Shown here: in pieces, positions 1-6,734 of the stretch
How the letters are laid out: each line of letters starts with the position of its first letter
How positions within the stretch are numbered: position 1 is the first letter of the stretch
Assembly: GCA_018715105.1 (NCBI GenBank)
Contig: DVMG01000234.1
Coordinates: 1-13,168, forward strand
DNA: 13,168 nucleotides
Source: Candidatus Ventricola intestinavium
Lineage (GTDB): Bacteria > Bacillota > Clostridia > Christensenellales > Aristaeellaceae
Direction: 5' to 3'
Notes under the pieces: generated by a model
Seen by the model: the letters and a program-made list of their open reading frames with translations, nothing else
Database searches by the model: none
What the model was told of the DNA's origin: nothing
Translations under genes and position numbers: made by a program

Positions 1-185
1 TTTATTTCGTATAAATTGACTTACTTTGCTTTTATCTTGCTCCTCTGTCCGGCTTTCGGCAGCCGCGGCAACGGCCCATTCCCTTCAAAGAAAAACCTGC
101 CTTTTTCGGTCTCCGTCCTCTTTTCCCCTGCATGGCGCATGTTTTGCTTTTCTGCGGCCATCCTATCCTCGAGGAGTGTGATATC
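1..185. other. Left-edge leader region, no gene seen
   Basis: This is the non-coding stretch upstream of the ferritin-like gene. A TATAAA (10-15) and a TTGACT (16-21) are visible. The TTGACT has no -10 box at 16-18 bases, and any -35 partner for TATAAA would lie outside the window, so no promoter can be called. The stretch from about 95 to 165 is pyrimidine-rich on the + strand. Open frames here lack ribosome binding sites and I read them as chance. Confidence 0.4.
166..176 (+). promoter_or_regulatory. Ribosome binding site of the ferritin-like gene, inside a small palindrome
   Basis: GAGGAG (171-176) lies 9 bases before the ATG at 186 and decides that start. An in-frame ATG at 132 has no comparable site. 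The ribosome binding site forms the right half of a perfect 10-base palindrome, TCCTCGAGGA (166-175). That could hide it in a small hairpin or be a protein site, but a palindrome this short may also be chance. Confidence 0.6.
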
Positions 186-1454
186 ATGAATCCGTTCGAT
201 CTGAACCCCACATCCATTGAAAAGACGTTCGAAAGCTTTTGCAGCCTGTATCCAAAGCCCTATCATCCCCTGGAGGTCGATCCCTATACAAAGTGCCGTA
301 TCATTTTAATGAATGGCACGGAATTCGAGGCGGTTAAATTCACCCATCAGATGGCCCGGCATGTTCAGGATCAGTCCTTGCGCCGGGAGCTGGCCATGCT
401 GCGGCGCACGGAGCAGCAGCAGCAGAAAAAGCTGGCCAATCTCAAGCCCATTCACGAAACCGTGCTTGAGCACACCATCAGCTACGAGCAGCTGGCGGTG
501 GATCTGACCGCCATGCTGGCCAAGCGCGTGAAGACGGCGCATGCCAAAGCCGCCCTGGACCTCGCGCTTTTGGAAGACTTTGATCATCTCTACCGCTATG
601 CGGATCTGATGGAGATGGACACCGGCGAACATGCGGAGCGGCTCGTCGGCCGCTATACGGAAATCATGCCCGGCAGGCCCACCATCAGCGAGCACCGCAT
701 GCCGCTGGATGGAATTCCCACCCCGATTGGCCGGAACGCGCCGCTCTTTGACAAGCTCGCGGCCCATATCATCACCGCGGCCGAACAGCAGACGATGAAC
801 TACTACATGAACATCACCGGCTTTTATAAAAACGATCTGGGCCGCAAACTCTATCAGGAAATCGGCATGATCGAAGAGCAGCACGTCACCCAATATGAAG
901 CGCTGCAGGATCCCACGCTGACCTGGCTTGAGGGCCTGCTCCTGCACGAATACACGGAGTGCTATCTCTACTGGTCCTGTGCTCAGACCGAGACGGATGA
1001 GCGCATCCGCTCCATCTGGTCGCGCCATTTTGAGCAGGAAGTGGCACACCTGCACAAAGCTGCACAGCTGCTTGAGCAGGTTGAAGGCAAGCACTGGCAG
1101 CAGCTTCTGCCCGACGCAGCCTTCCCCGAACCGCTGCGCCTGGAATCCAACATCGACTACGTGCGCACAGCGCTGCTCTCTGCCCAGCTGACGTACAAGA
1201 ATACCGATCCCGTGCCCGTTCAGTCCCTGCAGGCGGGCGATCCGTTCTTTGTGTATCAGGATACCGTACATGCCCGGCTGGATCATGTTGCCAGCCACGC
1301 CGTGATTGAGGAGACGATCAACCGCCTTGGTCAGGATTACCGGTTTGAAACCGCGCCTCATCCCGTCAAAGAGCTCATGAGCCGCGGGATGGACAATACG
1401 CAGATCGGCCGCGACCCGCATATTCCGGGGTATACCGGCGTGATGCCGTCTTAG
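186..1454 (+). CDS. Ferritin-like (di-iron four-helix type) domain protein
   Basis: A soluble 422-residue, mostly helical protein with no signal peptide or membrane segment. Residues 185-300 look like a ferritin/rubrerythrin-type helical bundle. Carboxylate and histidine pairs sit on successive helices: E200, E230/E231 with H233, E238, E255/E259 in an aromatic helix (HEYTECYLYWS), and E283/E285 with H288/H290. An earlier helical region (88-152) carries similarly spaced residues (E101, E130xxxH134, E148), so a second degenerate module is possible. In known families such bundles bind two irons and handle oxygen, peroxide or iron storage; the reaction here is not identifiable. The gene is apparently monocistronic: it has a strong terminator downstream and converges on the DUF362 gene. 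The start at 186 is chosen for its GAGGAG site. The ferritin-like fold is an inference from residue pattern; an orphan helical protein remains possible. Confidence 0.65.
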   Translation: MNPFDLNPTSIEKTFESFCSLYPKPYHPLEVDPYTKCRIILMNGTEFEAVKFTHQMARHVQDQSLRRELAMLRRTEQQQQKKLANLKPIHETVLEHTISYEQLAVDLTAMLAKRVKTAHAKAALDLALLEDFDHLYRYADLMEMDTGEHAERLVGRYTEIMPGRPTISEHRMPLDGIPTPIGRNAPLFDKLAAHIITAAEQQTMNYYMNITGFYKNDLGRKLYQEIGMIEEQHVTQYEALQDPTLTWLEGLLLHEYTECYLYWSCAQTETDERIRSIWSRHFEQEVAHLHKAAQLLEQVEGKHWQQLLPDAAFPEPLRLESNIDYVRTALLSAQLTYKNTDPVPVQSLQAGDPFFVYQDTVHARLDHVASHAVIEETINRLGQDYRFETAPHPVKELMSRGMDNTQIGRDPHIPGYTGVMPS

Positions 1455-1496
1455 CGCACAGCCGGCGCCGTCCCTGCGGCACCCGCAAAAGCCCTC

Positions 1497-1539
1497 AAAA
1501 CGGCCATAAGCTGTCAAACGGCAGCCTTATGGCCGTTTT
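1497..1539. terminator. Bidirectional intrinsic terminator between convergent genes
   Basis: Two perfect 14-base arms, AAAACGGCCATAAG (1497-1510) and its complement (1526-1539), extended by CTG/CAG with one bulged base around a short loop. The A-rich left arm and T-rich right arm give a U tract in both directions. The hairpin ends one base before the stop codon of the - strand DUF362 gene and lies 43 bases after the stop of the + strand ferritin-like gene, so it probably serves both. Confidence 0.9.
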
Positions 1540-1540
1540 C

Positions 1541-2671
1541 TCAAACCTTGATCAGCTCATACTCCCGGCTGCCTAGGCCGATCTTTTCCGCATGCTCCAG
1601 ACAGCTGCGCCACTCGGACTCCGGCGTAGAATTGCGGAACGGATCGCCCCAATCTGCGAAACCGGGCTTTTTCAGATTGTCGCTCAGCTGGCTGTTCGGC
1701 ATGGGATGCGCGGCGAGGCATGCATCCACGCAGTCCTGATCCAGCGCCAGCGGATCAAACGAGGCAAACATGCCGATGTTGGGCAGAATCGGGGCGTCAT
1801 TCTCCCCGTGGCAGTCGCAGTTCGGGGATACATCCACGACCAGCGACACATGGAAGCACGGACGCCCATCGACGACGGCCTTGGTGTATTCCGCCATGCG
1901 GCAGTTGAGCTGCTCATTGGCGGCGTCGTTATCAAAGACGATGGCATCAAAATTGCAGGCCCCCAGGCATCGGCCGCAGCCCACGCAGTGCTCCGCGTCC
2001 ACGTGCATCTTGCGCGCCTTTTCATCAAAGACAAGGCCGCCATTGGCGCACTCTTTCTGGCACTTGCGGCATCCGCGGCAGGCATCCTGCTCAATGTGCG
2101 GCTTGCCGCTTGAATGCTGATCCTTCTTTCCCGCGCGGGAACCACAGCCCATGCCGATATTCTTGATTGCACCGCCGAATCCGGTCATCTCATGCCCCTT
2201 GAAGTGCGTCAGGCTGATGAACACATCCGCGTCCATAATCGCGCGGCCGATCATGGCTTCCTTCACATATTCGCCGCCCTTCACAGGCACCGCCACGTCA
2301 TCCGTGCCCTTCAGGCCATCTCCAATGAGGATCGGGCAGCCAACCGTGAGCGGCGTAAAGCCGTTTTCCCATGCGCAGTAAAGATGCTCCAGCGCATTTT
2401 TGCGGCTGCCGGGATACATGGTGTTGCAGTCCGTCAAAAACGGCTTTCCTCCCAGTTCCTTGACCAGGTCCGCCACGGCGCGCGCATAGTTCGGGCGCAG
2501 GTAGCTGATGTTGCCCAGTTCGCCAAAGTGCATCTTGATCGCCACAAACTTGCCGTCCATATCGATCTTCTCAATGCCGGCCTTTTTCATCAGCTTTTTA
2601 AGCTTGGTGGGCAGGCCGTCGCCGAAGGCAACCGTGCGGAAATCCGAAAAATAAACCTTTGCTTTTTCCAT
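1541..2671 (-). CDS. DUF362 domain protein with two [4Fe-4S] clusters
   Basis: A 376-residue cytoplasmic protein. Residues 1-190 match the DUF362 pattern, including KMHFGE (46-51), the segment around LRPNYARAVADL, and THFKGHEMTGFGGAIKNIGMG (155-175). A bacterial-ferredoxin-type insert follows, with two cluster motifs: C198-x2-C201-x2-C204-x3-C208 and C229-x2-C232-x2-C235-x3-C239. The C-terminal part resumes the DUF362 fold and is rich in Asp and Cys. Members are common in anaerobes and are thought to be iron-sulfur electron carriers or oxidoreductases, but no reaction is established for this subgroup. The start ATG at 2671 has a GGGGAG-type ribosome binding site about 9 bases upstream. The upstream leader holds unusual inverted repeats that may regulate it. 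No partner gene is adjacent on the same strand. Confidence 0.88.
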   Translation of the reverse strand: MEKAKVYFSDFRTVAFGDGLPTKLKKLMKKAGIEKIDMDGKFVAIKMHFGELGNISYLRPNYARAVADLVKELGGKPFLTDCNTMYPGSRKNALEHLYCAWENGFTPLTVGCPILIGDGLKGTDDVAVPVKGGEYVKEAMIGRAIMDADVFISLTHFKGHEMTGFGGAIKNIGMGCGSRAGKKDQHSSGKPHIEQDACRGCRKCQKECANGGLVFDEKARKMHVDAEHCVGCGRCLGACNFDAIVFDNDAANEQLNCRMAEYTKAVVDGRPCFHVSLVVDVSPNCDCHGENDAPILPNIGMFASFDPLALDQDCVDACLAAHPMPNSQLSDNLKKPGFADWGDPFRNSTPESEWRSCLEHAEKIGLGSREYELIKV

Positions 2672-2702
2672 GACGCATTTCTCCCCGTAAACAGATTCTC
2701 GT

Positions 2703-2732
2703 GCGTTTCTTCAAACGCTTCCGTTTGTCGAC
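2703..2732 (-). promoter_or_regulatory. Alternating half-site array upstream of the DUF362 gene
   Basis: On the + strand the order is GCGTTT-CTTC-AAACGC (2703-2718), a perfect 6-base inverted repeat. It shares its right arm with AAACG-CTTC-CGTTT (2713-2726), a second inverted repeat with the same 4-base spacer. A GTCGAC palindrome (2727-2732) follows directly. The array begins about 31 bases upstream of the DUF362 ATG. It could be an operator with three regularly spaced half-sites, or an RNA leader with two mutually exclusive hairpins. The regulator is unknown. Confidence 0.4.
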
Positions 2733-2755
2733 GTAAAGTCCTTCTCTCCCATAAA

Positions 2756-2808
2756 GAGCTTTGCTTTGTCCTGAGCTTTGTTGCGAGCTTTATTTCGTGC
2801 TTTGTTCC
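2756..2808. repeat. Short 12-base tandem repeat
   Basis: Successive units GAGCTTTGTTGC (2773-2784), GAGCTTTATTTC (2785-2796) and GTGCTTTGTTCC (2797-2808) are preceded by a longer variant starting GAGCTTTGCTTT (2756-2772). Read on the - strand in one frame this gives an NKAR-like tetrapeptide repeat, but that frame lacks a convincing start. I treat it as an intergenic repeat, probably from replication slippage. Confidence 0.6.
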
Positions 2809-2841
2809 CGGCAGGATCCGGCAGAAATCCGGGCTTCGTTC

Positions 2842-2926
2842 TCTCCCCTTCCGGGGAGAAAACACGTTTGCCGGCGGCCTGCGTGCGTTTCTTCAACCGC
2901 CTTAAACCGCCTTATTTTTATAAGGC
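2842..2926. other. Two small intergenic hairpins, no gene seen in 2672-3001
   Basis: The 330 bases between the DUF362 start and the HU stop contain no supported gene. Besides the repeats listed separately there are two stem-loops: TCTCCCC-TTCC-GGGGAGA (2842-2859) and GCCTTAT-TTTT-ATAAGGC (2909-2926). Neither is followed by a U tract, so neither looks like a terminator. They may be structured RNA or chance. Confidence 0.35.
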
Positions 2927-2958
2927 CCGAAACGCGCCTGAAGCCAAGAGGCCCTGCG

Positions 2959-2991
2959 CAAAAAGAAACCCCGGGGAGTCCTGCCCCCGGG
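2959..2991 (-). terminator. Intrinsic terminator of the HU gene
   Basis: On the - strand, 10 bases after the HU stop codon, CCCGGGG-GCAGGACT-CCCCGGG forms a 7-base GC stem followed by GTTTCTTTTTG. This ends the HU transcript and probably isolates it from the intergenic repeats. Confidence 0.88.
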
Positions 2992-3001
2992 AAATTCCTT
3001 T

Positions 3002-3277
3002 TCAGCCTTCTACAGCTTCCTTGAGTGCCTTGCCCGGCTTGAACATCGGAGAACGACGCGCGCCGATTTGAATCTCTTCGCCGGTCTTGGGATTGCGGGC
3101 CTTGCGGGCCGGCCGCTCCTTGACCTCGAACGCGCCAAAGCCCACGATCTGGACCTTTTCGCCGTTCTTGAGGCTCTCGGCGATGATGTCGCTCATCGCG
3201 CAGACGGCAGCCTCGGCATCCTTGCGGGTCAGGCCCGCCTTCGCGGCGATGGCCGCGCTCAGTTCATTCTTGTTCAT
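3002..3277 (-). CDS. hup: HU family nucleoid-associated DNA-binding protein
   Basis: A 91-residue small basic protein, the usual HU length. It begins MNKNELSAAIA and has the dimer-core GFGAF (46-50), the DNA-wrapping arm RPARKARNPKTGEEI (55-69) and the C-terminal PMFKPGKALKEAV. HU dimers bend DNA without strict sequence specificity and compact the nucleoid. The ATG at 3277 is preferred over an in-frame TTG at 3286. The AGGAGG at 3290-3295 is 12 bases from the ATG but only 3 from the TTG, and HU proteins normally start MNK. It lies downstream of mazG on the same strand, has its own promoter at 3363-3391 and its own terminator. A mazG-HU neighbourhood is common in Clostridia. Confidence 0.97.
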   Translation of the reverse strand: MNKNELSAAIAAKAGLTRKDAEAAVCAMSDIIAESLKNGEKVQIVGFGAFEVKERPARKARNPKTGEEIQIGARRSPMFKPGKALKEAVEG

Positions 3278-3362
3278 GGTAGACAAAATCCTCCTTAAAC
3301 AACGTCACCGTATTTTTGACGTGTCTCTAAGCATAAATCGCACGAAACGGCGACTATGACAT

Positions 3363-3391
3363 ATTCTACATGCTTTCCCTCTTTCCTGCAA
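3363..3391 (-). promoter_or_regulatory. Probable sigma-A promoter of the HU gene
   Basis: Read on the - strand, TTGCAG (3386-3391) is followed after exactly 17 bases by TAGAAT (3363-3368). It lies in the mazG-HU gap and would give a leader of about 80 bases. It allows HU to be made at high level independently of mazG. Confidence 0.6.
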
Positions 3392-3417
3392 GAGGGAACC
3401 GCATTTTCCAAAAAATT

Positions 3418-4794
3418 TCACACTTTATCAAAATTTTCAGGAATTCCTGCCCGGATTCTCTCGATGCGGCGGTCTGTCGCCGCGCGCAGCGCGGTTTCCG
3501 CATCCAGCCCGCGCGCCTCGGCAAACGCACACAGGCACTCCAGCATGGCGCCCAGCGCTTCCTCCCCCGAACCGGCCTGCGCCCCTTCCGCGGCCGCTTT
3601 CAGCGCCGAAATCGCCTGCCCGGCCTCCGTCTTCCATCCCTGAGCCCATGCCTGGCGGTGAATGACCTTTTGCGCACGCATGAGCGCGGGCAGCGAGACG
3701 GGCACATCCTGCACCCGTTCCAAAGCCGTCTGCTCTCCCCGCTCCTTTTTCTTGGCCGTCTCCCACACGGATGTCACATCCTGAGCAGTATCGGCCTTTG
3801 CATGGCCAAATACGTGCTCATGCCGCGCAATCATCTTCTGCGCGGCCAGGCTGGTCACATCGCGGTCCGTAAAAGCGCGGTGTTCCGATCCAATCGCGCT
3901 GTTGAGCACCACCTGCAGGAGCACATCTCCCAGCTCATCCGCGATTTTCATGGGTTCCCCGTCCTCCATGGCCTGTGCGGCCTCGCAGGCTTCTTCAATC
4001 ATATACGGGCGCAGGGTATGGTGCGTCTGTGCACGATCCCAGGGGCATCCGCCCGGTCCTCGCAGGCGTGCGACAATCTGCACAAAATCCTCATAGGAGG
4101 CGCGCTTTCGCTCGTATACGCTCACAGCGGGCACCAGCACGGCCGTCCTGTGATCGTAATGCGGCTGCCTGTCCAGTTCACACAGGGCAATGGGGCACGC
4201 CTGCGGCCGCTGCTGCGCGGCATTTTCAAAGAAATACACGGTCATCTCATCGTCAAACAGGTCGCCCAGCCAAAGCTTGACATCGGAAGCCAGGTAACGG
4301 CTATCGATTTCCGTGATCACCTGCGGACAATCCGCCTGCACGCGTGCCTCCCGGGTGGAAAGCGCCGTCACCGTGCGCATGTTCTCGGTGTTCACGCCGT
4401 ATGCCAGCACAGCGCAGGAGGCGCAGTCCGCCAGCGTCACGCCCCCTTCCACACGCAGCGCCACATCCGGTGGCAGGGCGCGTGCCAACGCACGGACCGT
4501 CGCGTCATTGGCCGGTTCGCTGACTGCGTAACAGATCGCGCCGTTTTCCCGCGCCAGAGCGATCAGCCTGTCCGATGCCAACATGCACAGCTCATCAAAA
4601 TCCTCACACTGCTCATACAGCGGATCAAGCGATTCAAAGCCGATGCCCCGCTCGCTGAGCAGCTTTGCCGCGCCGTGCATCGCGGTGCGCAGCACAAGGC
4701 GCTTTGCCTCAAGCATGGTGTTAAGCGCACCAAGGGTGATCATTTCCCCGCTGTCCGGCCCCAGCGCCGTTATGGTTATGATATGCTGATTCAT
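3418..4794 (-). CDS. mazG: YabN-type MazG: tetrapyrrole methylase-like domain fused to nucleotide pyrophosphohydrolase
   Basis: A 458-residue cytoplasmic protein. The N-terminal half (about 1-225) has the tetrapyrrole-methylase-like opening ITITALGPDSGEMITLGA and ends in the linker LVPAVSVYERK. The MazG domain follows: GCPWDRAQTHHTLRPY (249-264), EEACE (267-271) and DELGDVLLQ (286-294), which supply the metal-binding Glu and Asp residues that hydrolyse NTPs to NMP plus pyrophosphate. The second MazG repeat (about 365-458) is recognisable (VPVSLPALMRAQK, then ARGLDAETALRAA) but lacks the EExxE and ExxD metal residues, as if one half is inactive. The same fusion is known as YabN in Bacillus. 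The ribosome binding site is weak (AAGAG about 10 bases upstream); the ATG at 4794 is chosen because it fits the family start. HU follows after 140 bases. Confidence 0.93.
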   Translation of the reverse strand: MNQHIITITALGPDSGEMITLGALNTMLEAKRLVLRTAMHGAAKLLSERGIGFESLDPLYEQCEDFDELCMLASDRLIALARENGAICYAVSEPANDATVRALARALPPDVALRVEGGVTLADCASCAVLAYGVNTENMRTVTALSTREARVQADCPQVITEIDSRYLASDVKLWLGDLFDDEMTVYFFENAAQQRPQACPIALCELDRQPHYDHRTAVLVPAVSVYERKRASYEDFVQIVARLRGPGGCPWDRAQTHHTLRPYMIEEACEAAQAMEDGEPMKIADELGDVLLQVVLNSAIGSEHRAFTDRDVTSLAAQKMIARHEHVFGHAKADTAQDVTSVWETAKKKERGEQTALERVQDVPVSLPALMRAQKVIHRQAWAQGWKTEAGQAISALKAAAEGAQAGSGEEALGAMLECLCAFAEARGLDAETALRAATDRRIERIRAGIPENFDKV

Positions 4795-4824
4795 GGATGA
4801 TATACTCTTTTTATTTCAAATCCT

Positions 4825-4868
4825 GAAAAACACAGGGCAGGCGGCTCAGGCAAACGCCGGGCCGCCCT
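4825..4868 (-). terminator. Probable intrinsic terminator after the glycosyltransferase gene
   Basis: On the - strand, downstream of the glycosyltransferase stop, AGGGCGGC pairs with GCCGCCTGCCCT (one bulged base) around a 15-base loop and is followed by GTGTTTTTC. It separates the glycosyltransferase from mazG, which lies further along the same strand. The long loop and the bulge lower confidence. Confidence 0.6.
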
Positions 4869-4901
4869 CCCGCAGTCATGCCGGAAGAACGTCTTTCGGC
4901 C

Positions 4902-5882
4902 TCATTCCTTCGTCTCTTTGTTGTCCGGCTGGTTGAGCACGCTTTCGATGATGAAGCGCGGGCGGCGCTTGGTCTCGTTATAGATCTTGCCGATGTATTC
5001 GCCCACGATCCCCAGGCCAAGCAGCTGGATGCCGCCCAGCATCCAGATCGACCCCATCAGAGAGGTCCATCCGGCGGAGGTATGGCCCATGATCTTGGAG
5101 ATGAGCGCATAAAGCAGCATCACCAGGCTGACCAGAAAAATCACCACGCCGGCGGAAAACACCAGGCGGATGGGCTTGACCGAAAAAGAAGTGATGCCGT
5201 CTGCGGCAAATGCGATCATCTTTTTGAGCGGATATTTGCTCTCCCCCGCAAAGCGCTCCGCGCGCTCGTAGGTGACGGTCGTCCACCTGTATCCGATCTG
5301 GGGCACAATGCCCCGCAAAAAAAGATTCACTTCAGAAAACTGTGCCAGGCCCTCCACGGCACGGCGGCTCATCAGCCTGTAATCGGCATGATTGAAGACA
5401 ATATCCACCCCCAGCGCCTTCATGACCTTGTAAAATCCCTCGGCCGTAAAGCGCTTGAAGAAGGTATCCGTATCCCGCTTGCTGCGCACGCCGTAAACGA
5501 TGTCGTATCCCTCGTGATAGGCATCCACCATCGCATCAATGGCGTTGATATCATCCTGCAGGTCCGCATCCATGGAGATCATCATATCCGCGTCGCGGAC
5601 TGCGGTGAGCATCCCCGCCAGCAGAGCATTCTGATGCCCCCTGTTTCGTGAAAGGTTGACGCCGGAAAACATTTCCGGTTCCTGCTCATGCAGGGCCTGG
5701 ATGATGGGCCATGTGTTGTCCGATGAACCATCGTTGACGAACATGACGCGGCTCTTCGTGCTGATCCAGCCGGCATCCATCAGAGCACGCATTTTGGCGC
5801 GCAGGCGCTTGCTGGTTTCCGGCAGAACCTCCTCTTCCTTATAGCAGGGCACGACGATATACAGCGTGTTTTTTTCGTTCAT
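4902..5882 (-). CDS. Family 2 glycosyltransferase with C-terminal membrane segments (GtrB/DPM1-like)
   Basis: A 326-residue inner-membrane enzyme. The catalytic GT-A domain shows the opening IVVPCYKEE (9-17), the nucleotide-sugar motif VNDGSSDNT (49-57), LSRNRGHQNALLAG (77-90), the metal-binding DADLQDD (105-111), and DYRLMSRR (167-174) with GESKY (213-217). Two hydrophobic helices (about 237-262 and 272-297) and a basic C-terminus follow. Relatives transfer glucose or another sugar from UDP- or GDP-sugar to undecaprenyl phosphate, giving lipid-linked donors for wall or surface-glycan decoration; the sugar here cannot be told. The ATG at 5882 has AGGAAGGAA upstream. It follows the coiled-coil gene by 87 bases and has no flippase or GtrA neighbour in the window. 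Confidence 0.92.
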   Translation of the reverse strand: MNEKNTLYIVVPCYKEEEVLPETSKRLRAKMRALMDAGWISTKSRVMFVNDGSSDNTWPIIQALHEQEPEMFSGVNLSRNRGHQNALLAGMLTAVRDADMMISMDADLQDDINAIDAMVDAYHEGYDIVYGVRSKRDTDTFFKRFTAEGFYKVMKALGVDIVFNHADYRLMSRRAVEGLAQFSEVNLFLRGIVPQIGYRWTTVTYERAERFAGESKYPLKKMIAFAADGITSFSVKPIRLVFSAGVVIFLVSLVMLLYALISKIMGHTSAGWTSLMGSIWMLGGIQLLGLGIVGEYIGKIYNETKRRPRFIIESVLNQPDNKETKE

Positions 5883-5955
5883 GCGTGTTCCTTCCTCTCG
5901 TCCGGTGTTTGTTCATCCGGTTCTTTCTTTCTGCGCCGCGCTTTTCTCTGCATGC

Positions 5956-5983
5956 AAAAGCGGGGCCCGTCAGTGCCCCTGCT
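5956..5983 (-). terminator. Weak hairpin at the end of the coiled-coil gene
   Basis: On the - strand AGCAGGGGC and GCCCCGCT pair (one bulged A) around a loop containing the stop codon, followed by only four Ts. It may attenuate transcription into the glycosyltransferase gene, but the short U tract makes termination partial at best. Confidence 0.35.
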
Positions 5984-6674
5984 GCTGCATGTCTCCCTGG
6001 CTGAGCAGGTTGTCGCGCAGCGCCGCCAGCTCGCCCGCGCTGCGGGAAAGCGCCGCAGCGGCTCCGCTGAGCATCTTGTCCGCGTGCACGCATGCCTGAT
6101 TGTAGATGCTGTCCGCATCCTTCTGTGCCCGTTCACGTGTCTCCATGGCATAAGCCTGGGCGCGCCGGGAGATTTCGCTTTCATCCACCATCTTTTGGGA
6201 CTGCTGCTGAGCGCTGAAGATGATCTGCTCGGCACGCGTGTTGGCATCCGCGATGATCGCCTCGGAATCCTCCTGAGCCTTCTGGCGAACCTGCCTGTCG
6301 TAGGCGTCCGCCTCCTCGCGGATGCTTTTGTCAAACGCCTGTGCCTTGTTGACGGTTTCGGTGTAAATCTTGTCCGCCGTGTCCGCCGTCTTATCGGCCT
6401 CGGCCTTCGCCTGCTCGATGATCTCGTCGCGGTTGTTCAAAATTGCCTGCGCCTGCACAACCGTATGGGGGAGCACAATGCGCAATTGGCCGATCAGGTC
6501 AATGAGCGCGCTGGCCTCCACAATGCACAGATCCCGCTTCATGGGCACGCGGTAGGCCGCGTTGACCTTCGCTTCCAGCTGATCGATCACCCTTTTTGCC
6601 TGGCCGATGCTGTCCCCTCCGGCCTGGTATTCACGGCGCATGGGCCTTTCAGCCTGCTGCTCTCTTTGATCCAT
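5970..6674 (-). CDS. Coiled-coil protein of the coaD-linked 'ATPase' family
   Basis: A 234-residue, highly charged, Ala/Glu/Gln-rich protein with no signal peptide or membrane helix. Residues 25-75 form a conserved-looking N-terminal module (VIDQLEAKV, YRVPMKRDL, IGQLRIVLPHTVVQAQAIL) resembling the N-termini of Clostridia proteins often labelled 'ATPase' or V-ATPase subunit H-like that sit beside coaD. Residues 80-205 are one long predicted coiled coil (EIIEQAKAEADK, ADANTRAEQIIFSAQQQ, ERAQKDADSI). It has no nucleotide-binding motif, so the ATPase label is not justified; a DivIVA-like scaffold is a guess. The ATG at 6674 is chosen because AGGAGG (6680-6685) sits 5 bases upstream; an in-frame TTG at 6689 overlaps that site. 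It is 60 bases downstream of coaD, probably in the same operon. Confidence 0.75.
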   Translation of the reverse strand: MDQREQQAERPMRREYQAGGDSIGQAKRVIDQLEAKVNAAYRVPMKRDLCIVEASALIDLIGQLRIVLPHTVVQAQAILNNRDEIIEQAKAEADKTADTADKIYTETVNKAQAFDKSIREEADAYDRQVRQKAQEDSEAIIADANTRAEQIIFSAQQQSQKMVDESEISRRAQAYAMETRERAQKDADSIYNQACVHADKMLSGAAAALSRSAGELAALRDNLLSQGDMQQQGH

Positions 6675-6734
6675 CTTGTCCTCCTTCAAACTGCCCTTGA
6701 TGTGAACGGCGCGCGCCTTCCCCGCGCCGGAGGC

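Larger units (their letters stand above)
2701..2900. repeat. Pair of 18-base direct repeats
   Basis: GTGCGTTTCTTCAAACGC at 2701-2718 recurs as GTGCGTTTCTTCAACCGC at 2883-2900, with 17 of 18 bases identical and the copies 182 bases apart. The left copy contains the perfect hairpin of the half-site array; the single change in the right copy breaks one pair. The interval between them contains the 12-base tandem repeats. Local duplication or a repeated regulator site are both possible. Confidence 0.5.

Noticed and set aside
16..37. TTGACT followed by TTATCT as a promoter for the ferritin-like gene
   Set aside because: The spacing is only about 10 bases, too short for a sigma-A promoter.
132..185. 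Upstream ATG start for the ferritin-like protein
   Set aside because: It has no ribosome binding site and would add an unconvincing 18-residue extension; the ATG at 186 has GAGGAG.
306..1517. Long - strand open frame antisense to the ferritin-like gene
   Set aside because: It lies wholly opposite a gene with a good start and protein-like composition, has no recognisable motif or ribosome binding site, and is typical of shadow frames in GC-rich DNA.
2711..2896. Possible 61-residue - strand gene containing NKAR repeats
   Set aside because: It would start at a TTG with only a poorly placed AAGGCGG upstream, its composition follows the DNA repeat, and it overlaps the likely DUF362 control region. 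Kept only as a repeat.
4799..4804. TATATC as a -10 box for mazG
   Set aside because: It lies only a few bases upstream of the ATG, which would put the transcription start inside the gene, and its -35 partner is poor.
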